DNA of 64,000 nucleotides from Catellatospora sichuanensis (GCF_007483665.1 NZ_VIQO01000014.1:1-64000), one strand, 5' to 3'. Positions 1 to 10,334 are shown, numbered from the stretch's first letter. A program made the numbers and translations. Notes: generated from the letters alone by a model not told the origin.

Positions 1-1
1 C

Positions 2-121
2 GGCTTCCACCACGTCCACGCCACCCCCGTCATCTGCCTACCCGCAGACTTCGGACCGGCACGACACGGCCACGCCCCACCCGGAATGTCTGAAACACAT
101 AGACAAATACAGGAAGTCTGA
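2..121 (+). CDS. 3' end of an unidentified gene (truncated by window edge)
   Basis: An open frame enters from the left edge and stops at TGA 119-121, leaving 39 codons. The tail is His/Pro rich (starts GFHHVHATPVICLP) and ends ETHRQIQEV. I do not recognise a family. The last stretch is less GC-rich than the neighbouring genes. It could also be non-coding, because only a short fragment is visible. Confidence 0.3.
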   Translation, partial: GFHHVHATPVICLPADFGPARHGHAPPGMSETHRQIQEV

Positions 122-171
122 GACGCTGGCGCACGTCCAACGGAGACGCCTCGGCCTTTGCCCAAGTTGCG

Positions 172-555
172 TCAGGCTTCGTCGAGGCAGAGGCAGAAGG
201 GGTGCCCGGCCGGATCCAGCAGCACCCGCACGTTTTCCTGTGGTGAGGTCGCGGCGAGCGTGGCTCCCAGGGCCAGTGCATCGGCGACGGCGGTGTCGAG
301 GTCGCCGACCTGGAAGTCGAAGTGCATCATCGGGCGCTGCGCCCCGTCGACCGGCGGCCAGACCGGCGCCCGGTAGTCGATGGCCTGCTGGAACACCAGG
401 TAGACCGATGACTGCGGCGGGGCGACGATCGCCGTTCCCGGCTCCTCGTGGACGACGGGCCAGCCGAGCAGTTCAGCGTAGAAGCGGGCCAGCGCGGCGG
501 GATCGGGTGCCTCGATCGCGGTGCCCCACCACATCCCGGCAGTTCGAGAACGCAT
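172..555 (-). CDS. VOC (glyoxalase/bleomycin-resistance) superfamily protein
   Basis: 127 aa, the usual size for a single-chain VOC protein. The N-terminal strand-helix unit reads WWGTAIEAPDPAALARFYAELLGW, and a second betaalphabeta unit contains MHFDFQVGDLDTAVADALALGA and ends LDPAGHPFCLCL. These are typical of the actinobacterial 'VOC family protein' group, whose substrates are mostly unknown. His and acidic residues at metal-ligand positions are only partly clear, so catalytic activity is not assured. The start at 555 was chosen because the conserved domain begins just after it; a longer reading frame upstream is not domain-like. It is divergent from the next gene. Confidence 0.75.
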   Translation of the reverse strand: MRSRTAGMWWGTAIEAPDPAALARFYAELLGWPVVHEEPGTAIVAPPQSSVYLVFQQAIDYRAPVWPPVDGAQRPMMHFDFQVGDLDTAVADALALGATLAATSPQENVRVLLDPAGHPFCLCLDEA

Positions 556-610
556 CCTCGTATCCTGTCGCGGCGGTCCGGCGCACGTCCAACAGACAGG
601 CCGCGGGCAT

Positions 611-1048
611 ATGCTCGAAGACGTGTCCGAGGATGGCGAGCGGCCCGCCCGGGTCGACGACGTGCACGAGCTGGCCCTGGCCATGCCGCATGTGACCGTC
701 GAGTACGGGTCTGGCGAGAACCCCGTCTACCAGGTGGGCGGCAAGTCGTTCGTGTTCTTCCGCAATCCCCGGCCCGACGCGTTCGACCCCGACACCGGCG
801 AGCGCTATCCCGACGTCATCGTCTTCTGGGTCGGCTCCGACGCCGACAAGCAGGCGATGGTCCAGGACGAGTCGTCGCCGTATTTCACCACGGCCCATTT
901 CAATGGCCACCCGTCGGTGCTGCTGCGGGCGAGCCGGGTCGGCGAGATCACCCGCGGGGAGCTGGCCGAGCTGGTGCAGGACGCGTGGCTGTCCCGCGCG
1001 TCGGCCCGCCGCGCGGCGACGTGGCTGGCCGAGCACCCGCCGGTCTGA
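611..1048 (+). CDS. MmcQ/YjbR family DNA-binding-fold protein
   Basis: 145 aa. The pattern VDDVHELALAMPHVTVEYG, then a basic/aromatic strand (GGKSFVFFRNP) and the terminal helix LAELVQDAWLSRASARRAATWLAEH matches the MmcQ/YjbR family (cyaY-like fold, YjbR PF04237), whose role is poorly defined. The start at ATG 611 fits the family length; GTG at 622 is possible. It stands alone, 41 bp before the TPR-like gene on the same strand, so the two could be co-transcribed. Confidence 0.7.
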   Translation: MLEDVSEDGERPARVDDVHELALAMPHVTVEYGSGENPVYQVGGKSFVFFRNPRPDAFDPDTGERYPDVIVFWVGSDADKQAMVQDESSPYFTTAHFNGHPSVLLRASRVGEITRGELAELVQDAWLSRASARRAATWLAEHPPV

Positions 1049-1089
1049 GCCCCTGGCGGTGTCGCCCGTGGCCGCTATATTCCCGCGTC

Positions 1090-2379
1090 ATGCATGCCGA
1101 CGAGTTGGACCGACGTTTCCACAGCCATGACGACTGGATTCCGGCTTCGGTGGTGTCACTGCTCATCGAGCACGGACACCTCGACGAGGTGCGGCGGCTT
1201 GCGGGGCGCGGTGAATGGTGGTGCGCCAGGGCCCTCGCGCAGTCGTTGGTCGACCAGGATCGGGTGGACGCAGCGGTCGACCTGCTTCGGCCGTTTATCG
1301 ACACCGGCTGGTGGGAGGCGGTGCGGACCGTCGCGGCCATACTCGACGAGCGCGGGCGCACGGCGGAGGCGGTCGCGCTGGTCCGCCCGTACGCCGAGGC
1401 GGGAGACCGGTTCGCTCGCAACAAGCTGGCGGCGCTGCTTGCTCGGCAGGGACGCGTCGACGAGGTGTTCGCGTTGCTCGGCCCGCACGTCGCGGACTGG
1501 TATCCGGCCCGCGCGCTGGTCGACCTGACCGCCGGCCTGGGTCGCGACGCCGAGGTGATCGAGCTGCTGCGCCCGCACGTCGGTAAGCCCGAACGCGGTC
1601 GTGGCTGGGGCCACGAGATGGAACATGTCGAGCTGATGGCCACCGTGCTGGAGCGCCAGGGACTCGTGGACGAGGCCGTGAAGCTGTTGGAGTCGTACTA
1701 CCACCGCGATGACGTCATCTACGTCAATCACGTCGAACAGCTTGCCGACCTGCTCGCCCGCCACGGCCGGTCGGCCCGGCTGCGCGAACTCGCTGCTGCG
1801 CCGGGTGGCGAGAACGCGGCATATCGTCTGGCCGAGGTCCTGGAGCAGCAGGGACGGCTCGACGACGCCACCGCGCAATTGAGGCCGCTCGCCGCGGGCG
1901 ACCCGAATGCGGCCTCGTACCTCGCGGATCTGCTGGCTCGACACGACCGGACCGGCGAGGCCGTGGCCGTACTGCGCACGGCCGCGAACTCGATCCCGAC
2001 CGCCGCCGACTGGCTCTTGCGCCAGATGTCGACGCTGCTGGTGGACCAGGGCCGGGCGGAGGAGGCACTTGCTCTCATAGACGAGTTCGCAGGGCCCGGG
2101 TTGATGGACTCGGAGTACTTCTTGAATCGCGTCTACGTGCTCGAACGCTGCGGACAGGTGGACGAGGCGATAGCGGAACTCCGTGCTCACCCCGACTCCG
2201 AAGCCTGGTACTTGGCTGGGACCACGACGCGTCTGCTGGCCGGGGCGGGACGCATCGACGAAGCGATCGAGCTGCTGTCCCCTTCGGCGGGCGAGCCCAG
2301 CGCGAATACGGCGCTGCTAGCGGAGTTGCTGGTGAAGCAGGGTCGGGCCGAGGACGCCATCGCCCTGCTGCACCGCTGA
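1090..2379 (+). CDS. TPR-like repeat protein
   Basis: 429 aa built almost wholly of about 35-residue helical repeats of the type GRxDEAxxLLRPxxxxG, which recur roughly a dozen times (for example LARQGRVDEVFALLGPHV, LEQQGRLDDATAQLRPLA, LVKQGRAEDAIALLHR). No signal peptide or membrane segment is visible, so it is likely cytoplasmic. Such actinobacterial tetratricopeptide-like proteins usually act as protein-interaction scaffolds; no partner is suggested here. ATG 1090 has no strong ribosome-binding site. The frame is open far upstream, but that part is low-complexity shadow. It is convergent with the TetR gene, 8 bp apart. Confidence 0.75.
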   Translation: MHADELDRRFHSHDDWIPASVVSLLIEHGHLDEVRRLAGRGEWWCARALAQSLVDQDRVDAAVDLLRPFIDTGWWEAVRTVAAILDERGRTAEAVALVRPYAEAGDRFARNKLAALLARQGRVDEVFALLGPHVADWYPARALVDLTAGLGRDAEVIELLRPHVGKPERGRGWGHEMEHVELMATVLERQGLVDEAVKLLESYYHRDDVIYVNHVEQLADLLARHGRSARLRELAAAPGGENAAYRLAEVLEQQGRLDDATAQLRPLAAGDPNAASYLADLLARHDRTGEAVAVLRTAANSIPTAADWLLRQMSTLLVDQGRAEEALALIDEFAGPGLMDSEYFLNRVYVLERCGQVDEAIAELRAHPDSEAWYLAGTTTRLLAGAGRIDEAIELLSPSAGEPSANTALLAELLVKQGRAEDAIALLHR

Positions 2380-2387
2380 TCGGCCGG

Positions 2388-3020
2388 TCAGCGGGCCTGG
2401 ACCATGCGTACGGCGAGGTCGGCGTAGAGCGCGCCGATGTCCTCGGGGGCGCGGCGGCCGGAGGTGCGGTACCACCGGGCCACGTCGACGGTCAGGGAGA
2501 GCAGGGCCAGGCCCGTGCCGGGGATGTCGGGCACGTCGAAGACGCCCTGCCGCACGCCGTGTTCCAGGGTGGCCCGCACCAGCAGGTCCATCTCGTGGCG
2601 CAGCGCGGTGATCTCGGTCAGGTGTTCCGGGGCGAGGGCGTTGAGCTCGTACGAGATGACGCGGGCCGGGGTGTGGAACAGGGCGTGCCAGGCGGCGAAG
2701 TCGCCGATGACGTCGCGCAGCTGCTGCACGGGGTCGTCGCTGCGGGCGGCCGCGGCGCGCAGGGCGACCAGCGAGTGCCGGTGCCCGACCAGGCAGATGC
2801 GGTGCAGCAGCTCCTCTTTGGAGCGGTAGTGCACGTACACGCCGGCGGGGCTCATGCCGACCCGCGTGGCGATGTCCCGGGTCGTGGTGGCGTGGTAGCC
2901 GCGCTCGGCGAAGGCCTGCACGGCGGCGATGAGCAGCCGCCGGGCGGGGGCCGGGCTGACGTCGTGCCAGGCCCGCTCCAGCATCGCGACCTCGTCGAGG
3001 TCGGCGGCGGCGGTGTTCAT
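2388..3020 (-). CDS. TetR-family regulator of the adjacent acyl-CoA operon
   Basis: 210 aa. The N-terminal helix-turn-helix lies around residues 25-70 (AFAERGYHATTTRDIATRVG, then VYVHYRSKEELL); the C-terminal helical region fits a ligand/acyl-CoA sensor. The ATG at 3020 has a GGAGG box 8-12 bases upstream on the minus strand, better than the upstream ATG at 3059. It is divergent from maoC, and a 20-bp near-palindrome lies between them, so autorepression plus repression of the fatty-acid operon is the likely mode. The ligand is inferred to be an acyl-CoA from context (KstR/FadR-like actinobacterial TetRs). Confidence 0.85.
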   Translation of the reverse strand: MNTAAADLDEVAMLERAWHDVSPAPARRLLIAAVQAFAERGYHATTTRDIATRVGMSPAGVYVHYRSKEELLHRICLVGHRHSLVALRAAAARSDDPVQQLRDVIGDFAAWHALFHTPARVISYELNALAPEHLTEITALRHEMDLLVRATLEHGVRQGVFDVPDIPGTGLALLSLTVDVARWYRTSGRRAPEDIGALYADLAVRMVQAR

Positions 3021-3049
3021 CGGGGTCCTCCACGGCTCTGGGTGAAGCG

Positions 3050-3096
3050 TTGACAGCACCCTTCCATACCGGCATCCTAAGCAAGCGCTTACTTAG
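3050..3096 (+). promoter_or_regulatory. promoter and TetR-type operator of the acyl-CoA operon
   Basis: TTGACA at 3050-3055 could be a -35 box; 17 bases on, CATCCT at 3073-3078 is a weak -10. Overlapping it, CTAAGCAAGCGCTTACTTAG (3077-3096) is a 20-bp palindrome with one mismatched pair around an AAGCGCTT core. This form is typical of TetR operators in actinobacterial lipid catabolism. Its position, 57 bp upstream of the TetR start and 33 bp upstream of maoC, suits control of both. Confidence 0.6.
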
Positions 3097-3128
3097 TTCG
3101 CCAGCCTTCACCGTGGAAGGGACAAGTC

Positions 3129-3578
3129 ATGGCCTTCGCCTCCCTGGCCGACGTGCGTGCCGCCGTCGGCACCGTCGTCAATACCAGCGAGTGGTTGGAG
3201 ATCGATCAGAAGCGGGTCGACATGTTCGCCGAGGCCACCGGCGACCTGCAGTGGATCCATACCGACCCGGCCCGCGCCGCGTCCGGACCGTTCGGCACCA
3301 CCATCGCGCACGGATACCTGACGCTGTCGCTCATCCCTTTCCTGGCCGGCGACGCGCTGCGGGTGCCGGGCGTGAAGATGGGCGTCAACTACGGCACCAA
3401 CAAGGTGCGCTTCCCCTCCCCGGTGCCGGTCGGTTCGCGGGTGCGCGCGACGGTGAAGCTGCTGTCGGTCGACGACGTCACCGGCGGCGTGCAGCTGACC
3501 TCGCAGGTCACCATCGAACGCGAGGGCGGCGACAAGCCGGTCTGCGTCGCCGAGACCGTCTCCCGGATGTACCTCTGA
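3129..3578 (+). CDS. MaoC-like (R)-specific enoyl-CoA hydratase
   Basis: 149 aa, single hot-dog domain. The hydratase motif is visible around residues 36-62: ATGDLQWIHTDP followed by GPFGTTIAHGYLTLSL, giving the Asp/His catalytic pair of the MaoC/R-hydratase family. It would hydrate 2-enoyl-CoA to (R)-3-hydroxyacyl-CoA, or act on a branched or cyclic acyl-CoA. It is the first gene of the operon after the TetR operator. Its stop TGA overlaps the ATG of the next gene (TGATG), so the two are translationally coupled. The ATG is preceded by AAGGGACAAGTC as a modest ribosome-binding site. Confidence 0.85.
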   Translation: MAFASLADVRAAVGTVVNTSEWLEIDQKRVDMFAEATGDLQWIHTDPARAASGPFGTTIAHGYLTLSLIPFLAGDALRVPGVKMGVNYGTNKVRFPSPVPVGSRVRATVKLLSVDDVTGGVQLTSQVTIEREGGDKPVCVAETVSRMYL

Positions 3579-4573
3579 TGGCCGCCGTGATGCGGGCCTG
3601 GCAGGTTGCCGCCAACGGCGAGCCGGGCGACGTGATGAGCCTGGTCGAGACCGCGGTCCCGACCCCAGGCCCGAGCCAGCTGCTGGTACGGGTGCGCGCG
3701 TCTGCGCTGAACTTCCCGGACGTGCTGCTGGTGCGGGGGCAGTACCAGGTGCGCCCGCCGCTGCCGTTCACCCCCGGAGTGGAGCTGTGCGGAGAGGTCG
3801 TCGCCGCCGGTGCCGACGTCACGAGCTTCGCCGAGGGCGACCGGGTGATCGGCACGACCGCGCTGCCCTCCGGTGCCCTCGCCGAGTATGCGCTGGTCGA
3901 GGCCGCTGACGCGTTCCCCGCCCCGGCCGCGCTGGACGACGTGCAGGCGTCGGCGATGCATATCGCGTACCAGACGGGCTGGTTCTCGCTGCACCGCCGG
4001 GCGCGGCTGCAGCCGGGCGAGACGCTGCTGATCCACGCGGGCGCGGGCGGCGTGGGCAGCGCCGCGATCCAGCTCGGCAAGGCCGCCGGCGCGACCGTGA
4101 TCGCGGTCGTCGGCGGGGCCGCGAAGGCCGACGTCGCCGCCAAACTCGGCGCCGACCTGGTGATCGACCGCCGCGAGCAGGACTTCATCGCCGCGGTGAA
4201 GGCGGCCACGGGCGGTCGCGGCGCAGACGTGATCTTCGACCCGGTGGGCGGCGACGCGTACACGGGTTCCGCCAAGTGCGTCGCGTTCGAGGGCCGCATC
4301 CTGGTCGTCGGCTTCGCGGGCGGCACCGTGCCGACGCCGGGGCTCAACCACGCCCTGGTGAAGAACTACTCGATCGTCGGCGTGCACTGGGGCCTGTACC
4401 GGCAGCTCGACCCGGCGCTGGTCGTGCAGGCGCACGAGAAGCTGTGCGGCCTGGCCGCCGACGGGGTGGTCCAGCCGCTGATCGGCGGCGTGCTCAGCCT
4501 CGACGAGGCCGTCGGCGGCCTGACCCGCCTCGGTGCGGGCGAGACCGTCGGCCGCCTGGTGGTGCGGCCATGA
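3578..4573 (+). CDS. zinc-independent NADPH:quinone oxidoreductase (MDR superfamily)
   Basis: 331 aa. It has a GroES-like N-terminal domain (LNFPDVLLVRGQYQ, PFTPGVELCGEV) and a Rossmann fold with the AGAGGVGSAAIQLGKAAGA dinucleotide motif near residue 150. No structural-zinc cysteines are seen, placing it with NADPH:quinone reductase/enoyl reductase-like MDR enzymes. In this operon it probably handles an enoyl or ketone intermediate. ATG 3578 overlaps the maoC stop; ATG 3590 is an alternative. Its own stop overlaps the ATG of the 75-bp coupling repeat. Confidence 0.85.
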   Translation: MAAVMRAWQVAANGEPGDVMSLVETAVPTPGPSQLLVRVRASALNFPDVLLVRGQYQVRPPLPFTPGVELCGEVVAAGADVTSFAEGDRVIGTTALPSGALAEYALVEAADAFPAPAALDDVQASAMHIAYQTGWFSLHRRARLQPGETLLIHAGAGGVGSAAIQLGKAAGATVIAVVGGAAKADVAAKLGADLVIDRREQDFIAAVKAATGGRGADVIFDPVGGDAYTGSAKCVAFEGRILVVGFAGGTVPTPGLNHALVKNYSIVGVHWGLYRQLDPALVVQAHEKLCGLAADGVVQPLIGGVLSLDEAVGGLTRLGAGETVGRLVVRP

Positions 4574-4644
4574 GCGAGCGCAGCGAGCGAATCAGCGGCA
4601 TCGTCAATCATGACGGAGCCGAGCGCAGCGAGGTGAGGGCGTGA
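4570..4644 (+). repeat. 75-bp ERSER translational-coupling repeat, copy 1
   Basis: A 24-codon ORF (MSERSERISG...GAERSEVRA) lies exactly between two operon genes. Its ATG overlaps the previous stop (ATGA at 4570-4573), and its TGA overlaps the next gene's GTG (4641-4644). The outer parts, ATGAGCGAGCGCAGCGAGCG at the 5' end and GAGCGCAGCGAGG near the 3' end, are shared with a second 75-bp copy at 46812-46886; the middle differs. The 3' block supplies a GAGG-type ribosome-binding site to the downstream gene. It is best read as a repeat rather than a functional protein gene. Confidence 0.75.
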
Positions 4645-5666
4645 CCGATCCCAAGGGACTCGACCTGTCCGCGCTGCGGTCCTTCCTGGACCGGGTGCGT
4701 CCCGGGCTGGTCAGCGGCGACCTGACCGGGGAGCTGATCCCCGGCGGCAAGTCCAACCTGACCTACCGGGTCGCCGACGACGCGCAGCGCTGGGTGGTGC
4801 GCCGCCCCCCGCTCGGGCACGTGCTGTCCACCGCCCACGACATGTCCCGGGAGTACCGGGTGATCTCGGCGCTGGGCGGGACGCGGGTGCCGGTGCCGGG
4901 CACCGTGGCGCTGTGTGAGGACCCCGAGGTGATCGGGGCGCCGTTCTACGTGATGGAACACGTGGACGGGACGGTGTGGCGTACCGCCGGACAGACCGCG
5001 ACCCTGGGCGCCGAGCGCGTCGGCTCGCTCTCGCTGGCGTTGATGGACGTGCTCGCGGACCTGCATGCGGTCGACCCGTCGGCGGTGGGGCTCGGTGACT
5101 TCGGCAAGCCGGAAGGTTATCTGGCCCGGCAGTTGCGCCGCTGGAGCACCCAGCTGCAGCACTCGCACAACCGCGAGCTGCCCGGCCTGGCCGAGCTGCA
5201 CGACGACCTCGTGGCGCGGATGCCCGCGCAGTCCGCGCAGGTGTCGATCCTGCACGGCGACTACCGCCTCGACAACTGCATCGTCGGGCCCGGCGACCAG
5301 ATCGTCGCGGTGCTCGACTGGGAGATGGCCACCATCGGCGACCCGCTCGCCGACCTGGGCCTGTTCCTGTGCTACTGGCGCATGTGGACCGAGCCGGTCA
5401 TGGACGGCCTGTTCGGCGAGGCCCCGCCGCCAGGGGTGTTCCCGACGTCGGCGCAGATGGCCGCGCGGTATGCCGCCCGGCGCGGCGCGGACCTCTCGGA
5501 GCTGCCCTGGTACGTCGCGTTCGCGCACTACAAGCTCGTCGGGATCCTCGAGGGCATCCACTACCGGTACCTCGCCGGGCAGACGGTCGGCGAAGGCTTC
5601 GACCGCGTGGGCGCGATGGTCCCGCATCTGATCAAGCTCGGTCAACGGACGCTGCAGGAGGCGTAG
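4641..5666 (+). CDS. APH-family phosphotransferase of acyl-CoA dehydrogenase operons
   Basis: 341 aa. The kinase-like fold shows the Brenner-type catalytic motif [13 protein letters not shown] (near residue 210) and the metal-binding segment [17 protein letters not shown]. The N-terminal [10 protein letters not shown] is the nucleotide loop typical of the ACAD10/FadE36-associated aminoglycoside-phosphotransferase-like family. Family members are thought to phosphorylate hydroxyacyl-CoA substrates before dehydration; that function is inferred, not shown here. The GTG start at 4641 overlaps the repeat's stop. The acyl-CoA dehydrogenase follows after 4 bp, a pairing repeatedly seen in actinobacteria. 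Confidence 0.85.
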   Translation: MTDPKGLDLSALRSFLDRVRPGLVSGDLTGELIPGGKSNLTYRVADDAQRWVVRRPPLGHVLSTAHDMSREYRVISALGGTRVPVPGTVALCEDPEVIGAPFYVMEHVDGTVWRTAGQTATLGAERVGSLSLALMDVLADLHAVDPSAVGLGDFGKPEGYLARQLRRWSTQLQHSHNRELPGLAELHDDLVARMPAQSAQVSILHGDYRLDNCIVGPGDQIVAVLDWEMATIGDPLADLGLFLCYWRMWTEPVMDGLFGEAPPPGVFPTSAQMAARYAARRGADLSELPWYVAFAHYKLVGILEGIHYRYLAGQTVGEGFDRVGAMVPHLIKLGQRTLQEA

Positions 5667-5670
5667 CACC

Positions 5671-6891
<1,221 letters not shown>

Positions 6892-6893
6892 CC

Positions 6894-7793
6894 ATGAAGA
6901 GCGCGTACGTCGACCTCGGCGGACCCGTGCACCACGTCGACTTCGGCGGCCGGCCCGACACGCCGCCGGTCGTGCTGGTGCACGGGCTGGGCGGTTCGCA
7001 CCTGAACTGGACACGGATCGCGCCGCTGCTGACGCCGTACGCCAGGGTCACGGCGCTCGATCTGGCCGGGTTCGGCCGCACGGGCGCGGCGGCCGGACCG
7101 ACCACGGTCACCGCCAATGCCGAGCTGCTGCGGCGTTACCTGACCGAGGTCGTGGGCGAGCCCGCGGTGCTGGTCGGCAACTCTATGGGCGGCATGGTGT
7201 CCACGCTGACCGCGGCCGCCGCCCCGGACGCGGTGCGTGGGCTGGCGCTGATCGACCCGAGCGTGCCGATCGCCCCGAAAGTCGAGATCGATCCGCAGAT
7301 CCGCCGGTTGTTCCTGGTCAACCTCGTCCCGGGCCTTGCGGGCTGGGCCATGCGGCGCCGGCTGGCCACCGTGCCGGCCCGGCGGCGCATCGAGGAGACC
7401 TTGGCGATGACCTGCGCCGACTCGTCGCGGGTGCCGGAGCAGGTCATCGTCGACGCGGTCGCCCTGGACGAGGAGATGACCGCGGCCAACCCGCGCCGCG
7501 CCGCCGCCTACCTCGGCGCGAGCCGGTCGCTGCTGCGGCTGCTGGCCCGCCCCGACGGCTACTGGCGCGCGATGGAGTCGCTGCGCATGCCGGTGCTGCT
7601 CACCCACGGCGTACACGACCGGCATGTCCCGATCGGCTCCGCCCGCGCGGTCGCCGCCCGCCTGCCCCACTGGACGTATGTCGAGCTCGACTCCGGCCAC
7701 GTCCCGCAGCTGGAGCACCCGAAGGAGCTCGCCGAGCACCTGCTCGCCTGGCTCCACGAACACGGCCTCATTCCCGCCGAACCCGCGGGGTGA
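6894..7793 (+). CDS. alpha/beta-fold hydrolase
   Basis: 299 aa. Oxyanion-hole loop VLVHGLGGSHLNW, nucleophile elbow GNSMGG (near residue 100), acid region GVHDRHVP and the late histidine in SGHVPQLEHP give a complete Ser-Asp-His triad. It is similar in style to MhpC/EphE-like esterases and C-C bond hydrolases. It is the last gene of the acyl-CoA operon, 2 bp after the dehydrogenase stop, so it may release or open a pathway intermediate. The substrate cannot be read from sequence. It is convergent with the XRE regulator. Confidence 0.85.
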   Translation: MKSAYVDLGGPVHHVDFGGRPDTPPVVLVHGLGGSHLNWTRIAPLLTPYARVTALDLAGFGRTGAAAGPTTVTANAELLRRYLTEVVGEPAVLVGNSMGGMVSTLTAAAAPDAVRGLALIDPSVPIAPKVEIDPQIRRLFLVNLVPGLAGWAMRRRLATVPARRRIEETLAMTCADSSRVPEQVIVDAVALDEEMTAANPRRAAAYLGASRSLLRLLARPDGYWRAMESLRMPVLLTHGVHDRHVPIGSARAVAARLPHWTYVELDSGHVPQLEHPKELAEHLLAWLHEHGLIPAEPAG

Positions 7794-7806
7794 GCCCGTT
7801 CGGCGA

Positions 7807-8667
7807 TCACGTGACAGAGGCGGCGGCCTGCTCGGCGGTGGGCAGGCTGCCGGTGACCGACAGGAGTTGGAGCTTCTCGTAGCTCTCGCTGCCCGGGGTG
7901 GCCGTGTAGACCAGCAGCGACTGGGACTGGTCCGGGTCGAGCAGGGTCTGGCAGTGCAGCTCGATCGGGCCGAGCTGCGGATGCCGGATCCGCTTCGCGA
8001 CGCAGTACGGGCCGGGGACGGGATGGCCGCGCCAGAGGTCGGCGAACTCCGGGCTGCTGTGCAGCAGCGCGTCGGCGATGGCGGCCGCGCGCCCCCGCCC
8101 TCCGTCGCGGGTGTAGGCGCGATGCAGGTCCGCGGTGAGCTGGCGGCTGTGCACCGGATGGTCGTCCGTGTCGTACAGCGCCCGAGTCGCCGGGTCGGTG
8201 AACCACCGGAAGTGCAGGCTGCGGGCGAGCCCGGTGTACGCGGTCTCGTCGCCCAGCAGCGCCACGGCGAGCCGGGTCTGCTTCAGCGTCTCGCCGAGGT
8301 CGCTGACGACCTGTGCGGCGGCTTCGCCGAGGCCGTCGAAGATACGCATCATGCCGGGGTTGATGTGGTCGGCCCGCAGGACCCGCCGCGGCACGGCGTG
8401 GCCGCCGAGGCGGAACAGGTGGTCGCGTTCCTGCAGCGACAGCCGCAGGCCCCGGGCGATCGCGGCGAGCATCTGCTCGGACGGGTGCGGGCCGCGCTGC
8501 TGCTCGATGCGGCTGTAGTAGTCGGTCGACATGCCGCTGAGCGCCGCGACCTCCTCGCGGCGCAGACCCCCGGTGCGTCTGCGCTGCCCACGGGGCAGTC
8601 CGACATCCTCCGGTTGCAGCGCCTCACGCCGGGTCCGGAGGAATTCGGCGAGTCGATCACGTTGCAT
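7807..8667 (-). CDS. XRE/MmyB-type transcriptional regulator
   Basis: 286 aa. The N-terminal HTH covers about residues 5-75 (FLRTRREALQPEDVGLP, RRTGGLRREEVAALSGMSTDYYSRIEQQRG), followed by a MmyB-like ligand-binding domain (the LLGDETAYTGLARSLHFRWFTDP region). This two-domain plan is the common actinobacterial 'helix-turn-helix transcriptional regulator' with a fatty-acid-binding PAS-like domain. The start is at ATG 8667; an in-frame ATG at 8730 would add a non-domain leader. It is divergent from the aldehyde dehydrogenase with a 164-bp shared intergenic region, so that gene is its likely target. Confidence 0.85.
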   Translation of the reverse strand: MQRDRLAEFLRTRREALQPEDVGLPRGQRRRTGGLRREEVAALSGMSTDYYSRIEQQRGPHPSEQMLAAIARGLRLSLQERDHLFRLGGHAVPRRVLRADHINPGMMRIFDGLGEAAAQVVSDLGETLKQTRLAVALLGDETAYTGLARSLHFRWFTDPATRALYDTDDHPVHSRQLTADLHRAYTRDGGRGRAAAIADALLHSSPEFADLWRGHPVPGPYCVAKRIRHPQLGPIELHCQTLLDPDQSQSLLVYTATPGSESYEKLQLLSVTGSLPTAEQAAASVT

Positions 8668-8831
8668 CACGCTGCTCCGTTCCTCTGATCTTGCCAACAA
8701 AGCCCTGGCCGGGGGTGTTTCCGTCGGCAACGAGGGTCACAGGCCAGGAATGATCGTGGCGCGGTCCGCCCCGCTCAGCCACGGACAGGTTGTGCCTGGT
8801 TACGACCGTCGGAGGCGGCCACAGTCGAACC

Positions 8832-10253
8832 ATGAACAACCCAGCACCCACCTCGATCGGCCACTGGATCGGCGGCCGGACCGTCACCGGCTCCGGCGAG
8901 ACCATCCCCGTGACGAACCCGGCGACCGGCGAGGTCGTCGCCGAGGTGCCCGCCGGCACCTCCGCGCACGTCGACCAGGCCGTCACCGCGGCGCGGGCCG
9001 CCTTCCCCGGCTGGGCCGCCACCGACCCGGCCGAGCGGGCCGCCGTCGTGCAGCGCATCGCCGAGGGCCTGCAGGCCCGTGCCGAGGAGATCGCCGTCAC
9101 GATCACCGCCGAGATGGGCTCGCCCATCACCATGTCCCGTACCGCCCAGATCGGCTTCCCGGTAGCCGTGGCGAACTCGTTCGCCGCTCTGGCCACGGAC
9201 TTCGCCTGGACCGAGCAGATCGGCAACTCGCTGATCGTCCGCGAGCCGATCGGCGTCGTCGGCGCGATCACGCCGTGGAACTTCCCGCTGCAGCAGATCG
9301 TCTCGAAGCTCGCGCCCGCCCTGATCGCAGGCGACACGATGGTCTTCAAGCCGTCGGAGGTCGCGCCGCTGACCGCACGCATCCTCGCCGAGGTCACCGC
9401 CGACGCGGGCCTGCCTGCGGGAGTCTTCAACGTCGTGTACGGCACCGGCGACGTCGTCGGCGAGGCGATCTCCGCCCACCCCGACATCGACATGATCTCG
9501 TTCACCGGCTCCACCCGGGCCGGGCGGCGGATCTCCTCGGTCGCCGCGCAGACCGTCAAGCGGGTCGCGCTCGAACTCGGCGGCAAGGGCGCCACCGTGC
9601 TCCTCGACGACGCCGACCTCGCCAAGGCCGTCGACAAGGGTGTGATGATGGCCTTCGCCAACAGCGGCCAGGTCTGCGGCGCGTGGCCGCGGATGCTGGT
9701 CCCGGCGGCCCGCCACGACGAGATCGTCGAGCTGGCGGTCGCGGCCGCGGCGCAGTACACCGTGGGCGTGCCGACCGACGAGACCACCCGGCTCGGGCCG
9801 CTGGCCTCCGAGGAGCACCGGCGCAAGGTCGACGGGTACATCGAGCGCGGCATCGCCGACGGCGCGAAGCTCGTGTTCGGCGGCCCGGGACGGCCCGAGG
9901 GCCTCGACGGCGCCTACGCCCGGCCGACGATCCTCGCCGGGGTCCACCCGGATTCCGCCGTCGCCCAGGAGGAGATCTTCGGACCGGTGCTCACGATCAT
10001 CCCGTACGCCGACGAGGACCACGCCGTCGCCATCGCCAACAGCACGATGTACGGCCTGACCAGCGGTGTCTTCGGCGAGCCGGAGCACGCCCTGGCCGTC
10101 GCCCGGCGGCTGCGCGCCGGACAGGTCGACGTCAACGGCGCGGAGTGGAACGCACTGGCCCCGTTCGGCGGCTACCGGCAATCCGGCAACGGCCGCGAAT
10201 TCGGCCGGTTCGGGCTCGAGGAGTACCTGGAGACCAAGTCCATCCAGCGCTGA
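8832..10253 (+). CDS. NAD(P)-dependent aldehyde dehydrogenase
   Basis: 473 aa. Family signatures: ITPWNFPLQQIVSKLAPAL (cofactor site), FTGSTRAGRRI, the general base Glu in VALELGGKGATV, and the catalytic Cys in ANSGQVCGAWPRML; the C-terminal EEIFGPVLTIIPYADE is intact. It oxidises an aldehyde to the acid; the substrate is unknown. ATG 8832 is chosen because the conserved domain begins right after it. Divergent regulator at 7807-8667. The next plus-strand gene is 81 bp away and may be separately transcribed. Confidence 0.9.
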   Translation: MNNPAPTSIGHWIGGRTVTGSGETIPVTNPATGEVVAEVPAGTSAHVDQAVTAARAAFPGWAATDPAERAAVVQRIAEGLQARAEEIAVTITAEMGSPITMSRTAQIGFPVAVANSFAALATDFAWTEQIGNSLIVREPIGVVGAITPWNFPLQQIVSKLAPALIAGDTMVFKPSEVAPLTARILAEVTADAGLPAGVFNVVYGTGDVVGEAISAHPDIDMISFTGSTRAGRRISSVAAQTVKRVALELGGKGATVLLDDADLAKAVDKGVMMAFANSGQVCGAWPRMLVPAARHDEIVELAVAAAAQYTVGVPTDETTRLGPLASEEHRRKVDGYIERGIADGAKLVFGGPGRPEGLDGAYARPTILAGVHPDSAVAQEEIFGPVLTIIPYADEDHAVAIANSTMYGLTSGVFGEPEHALAVARRLRAGQVDVNGAEWNALAPFGGYRQSGNGREFGRFGLEEYLETKSIQR

Positions 10254-10334
10254 GCCGACTCCGTCCGGCGGGCACTACCATCGCGAAATGGCAGGGCCCG
10301 CCGGGCATTCCTGCACGACCCGGAGGGCGCACCG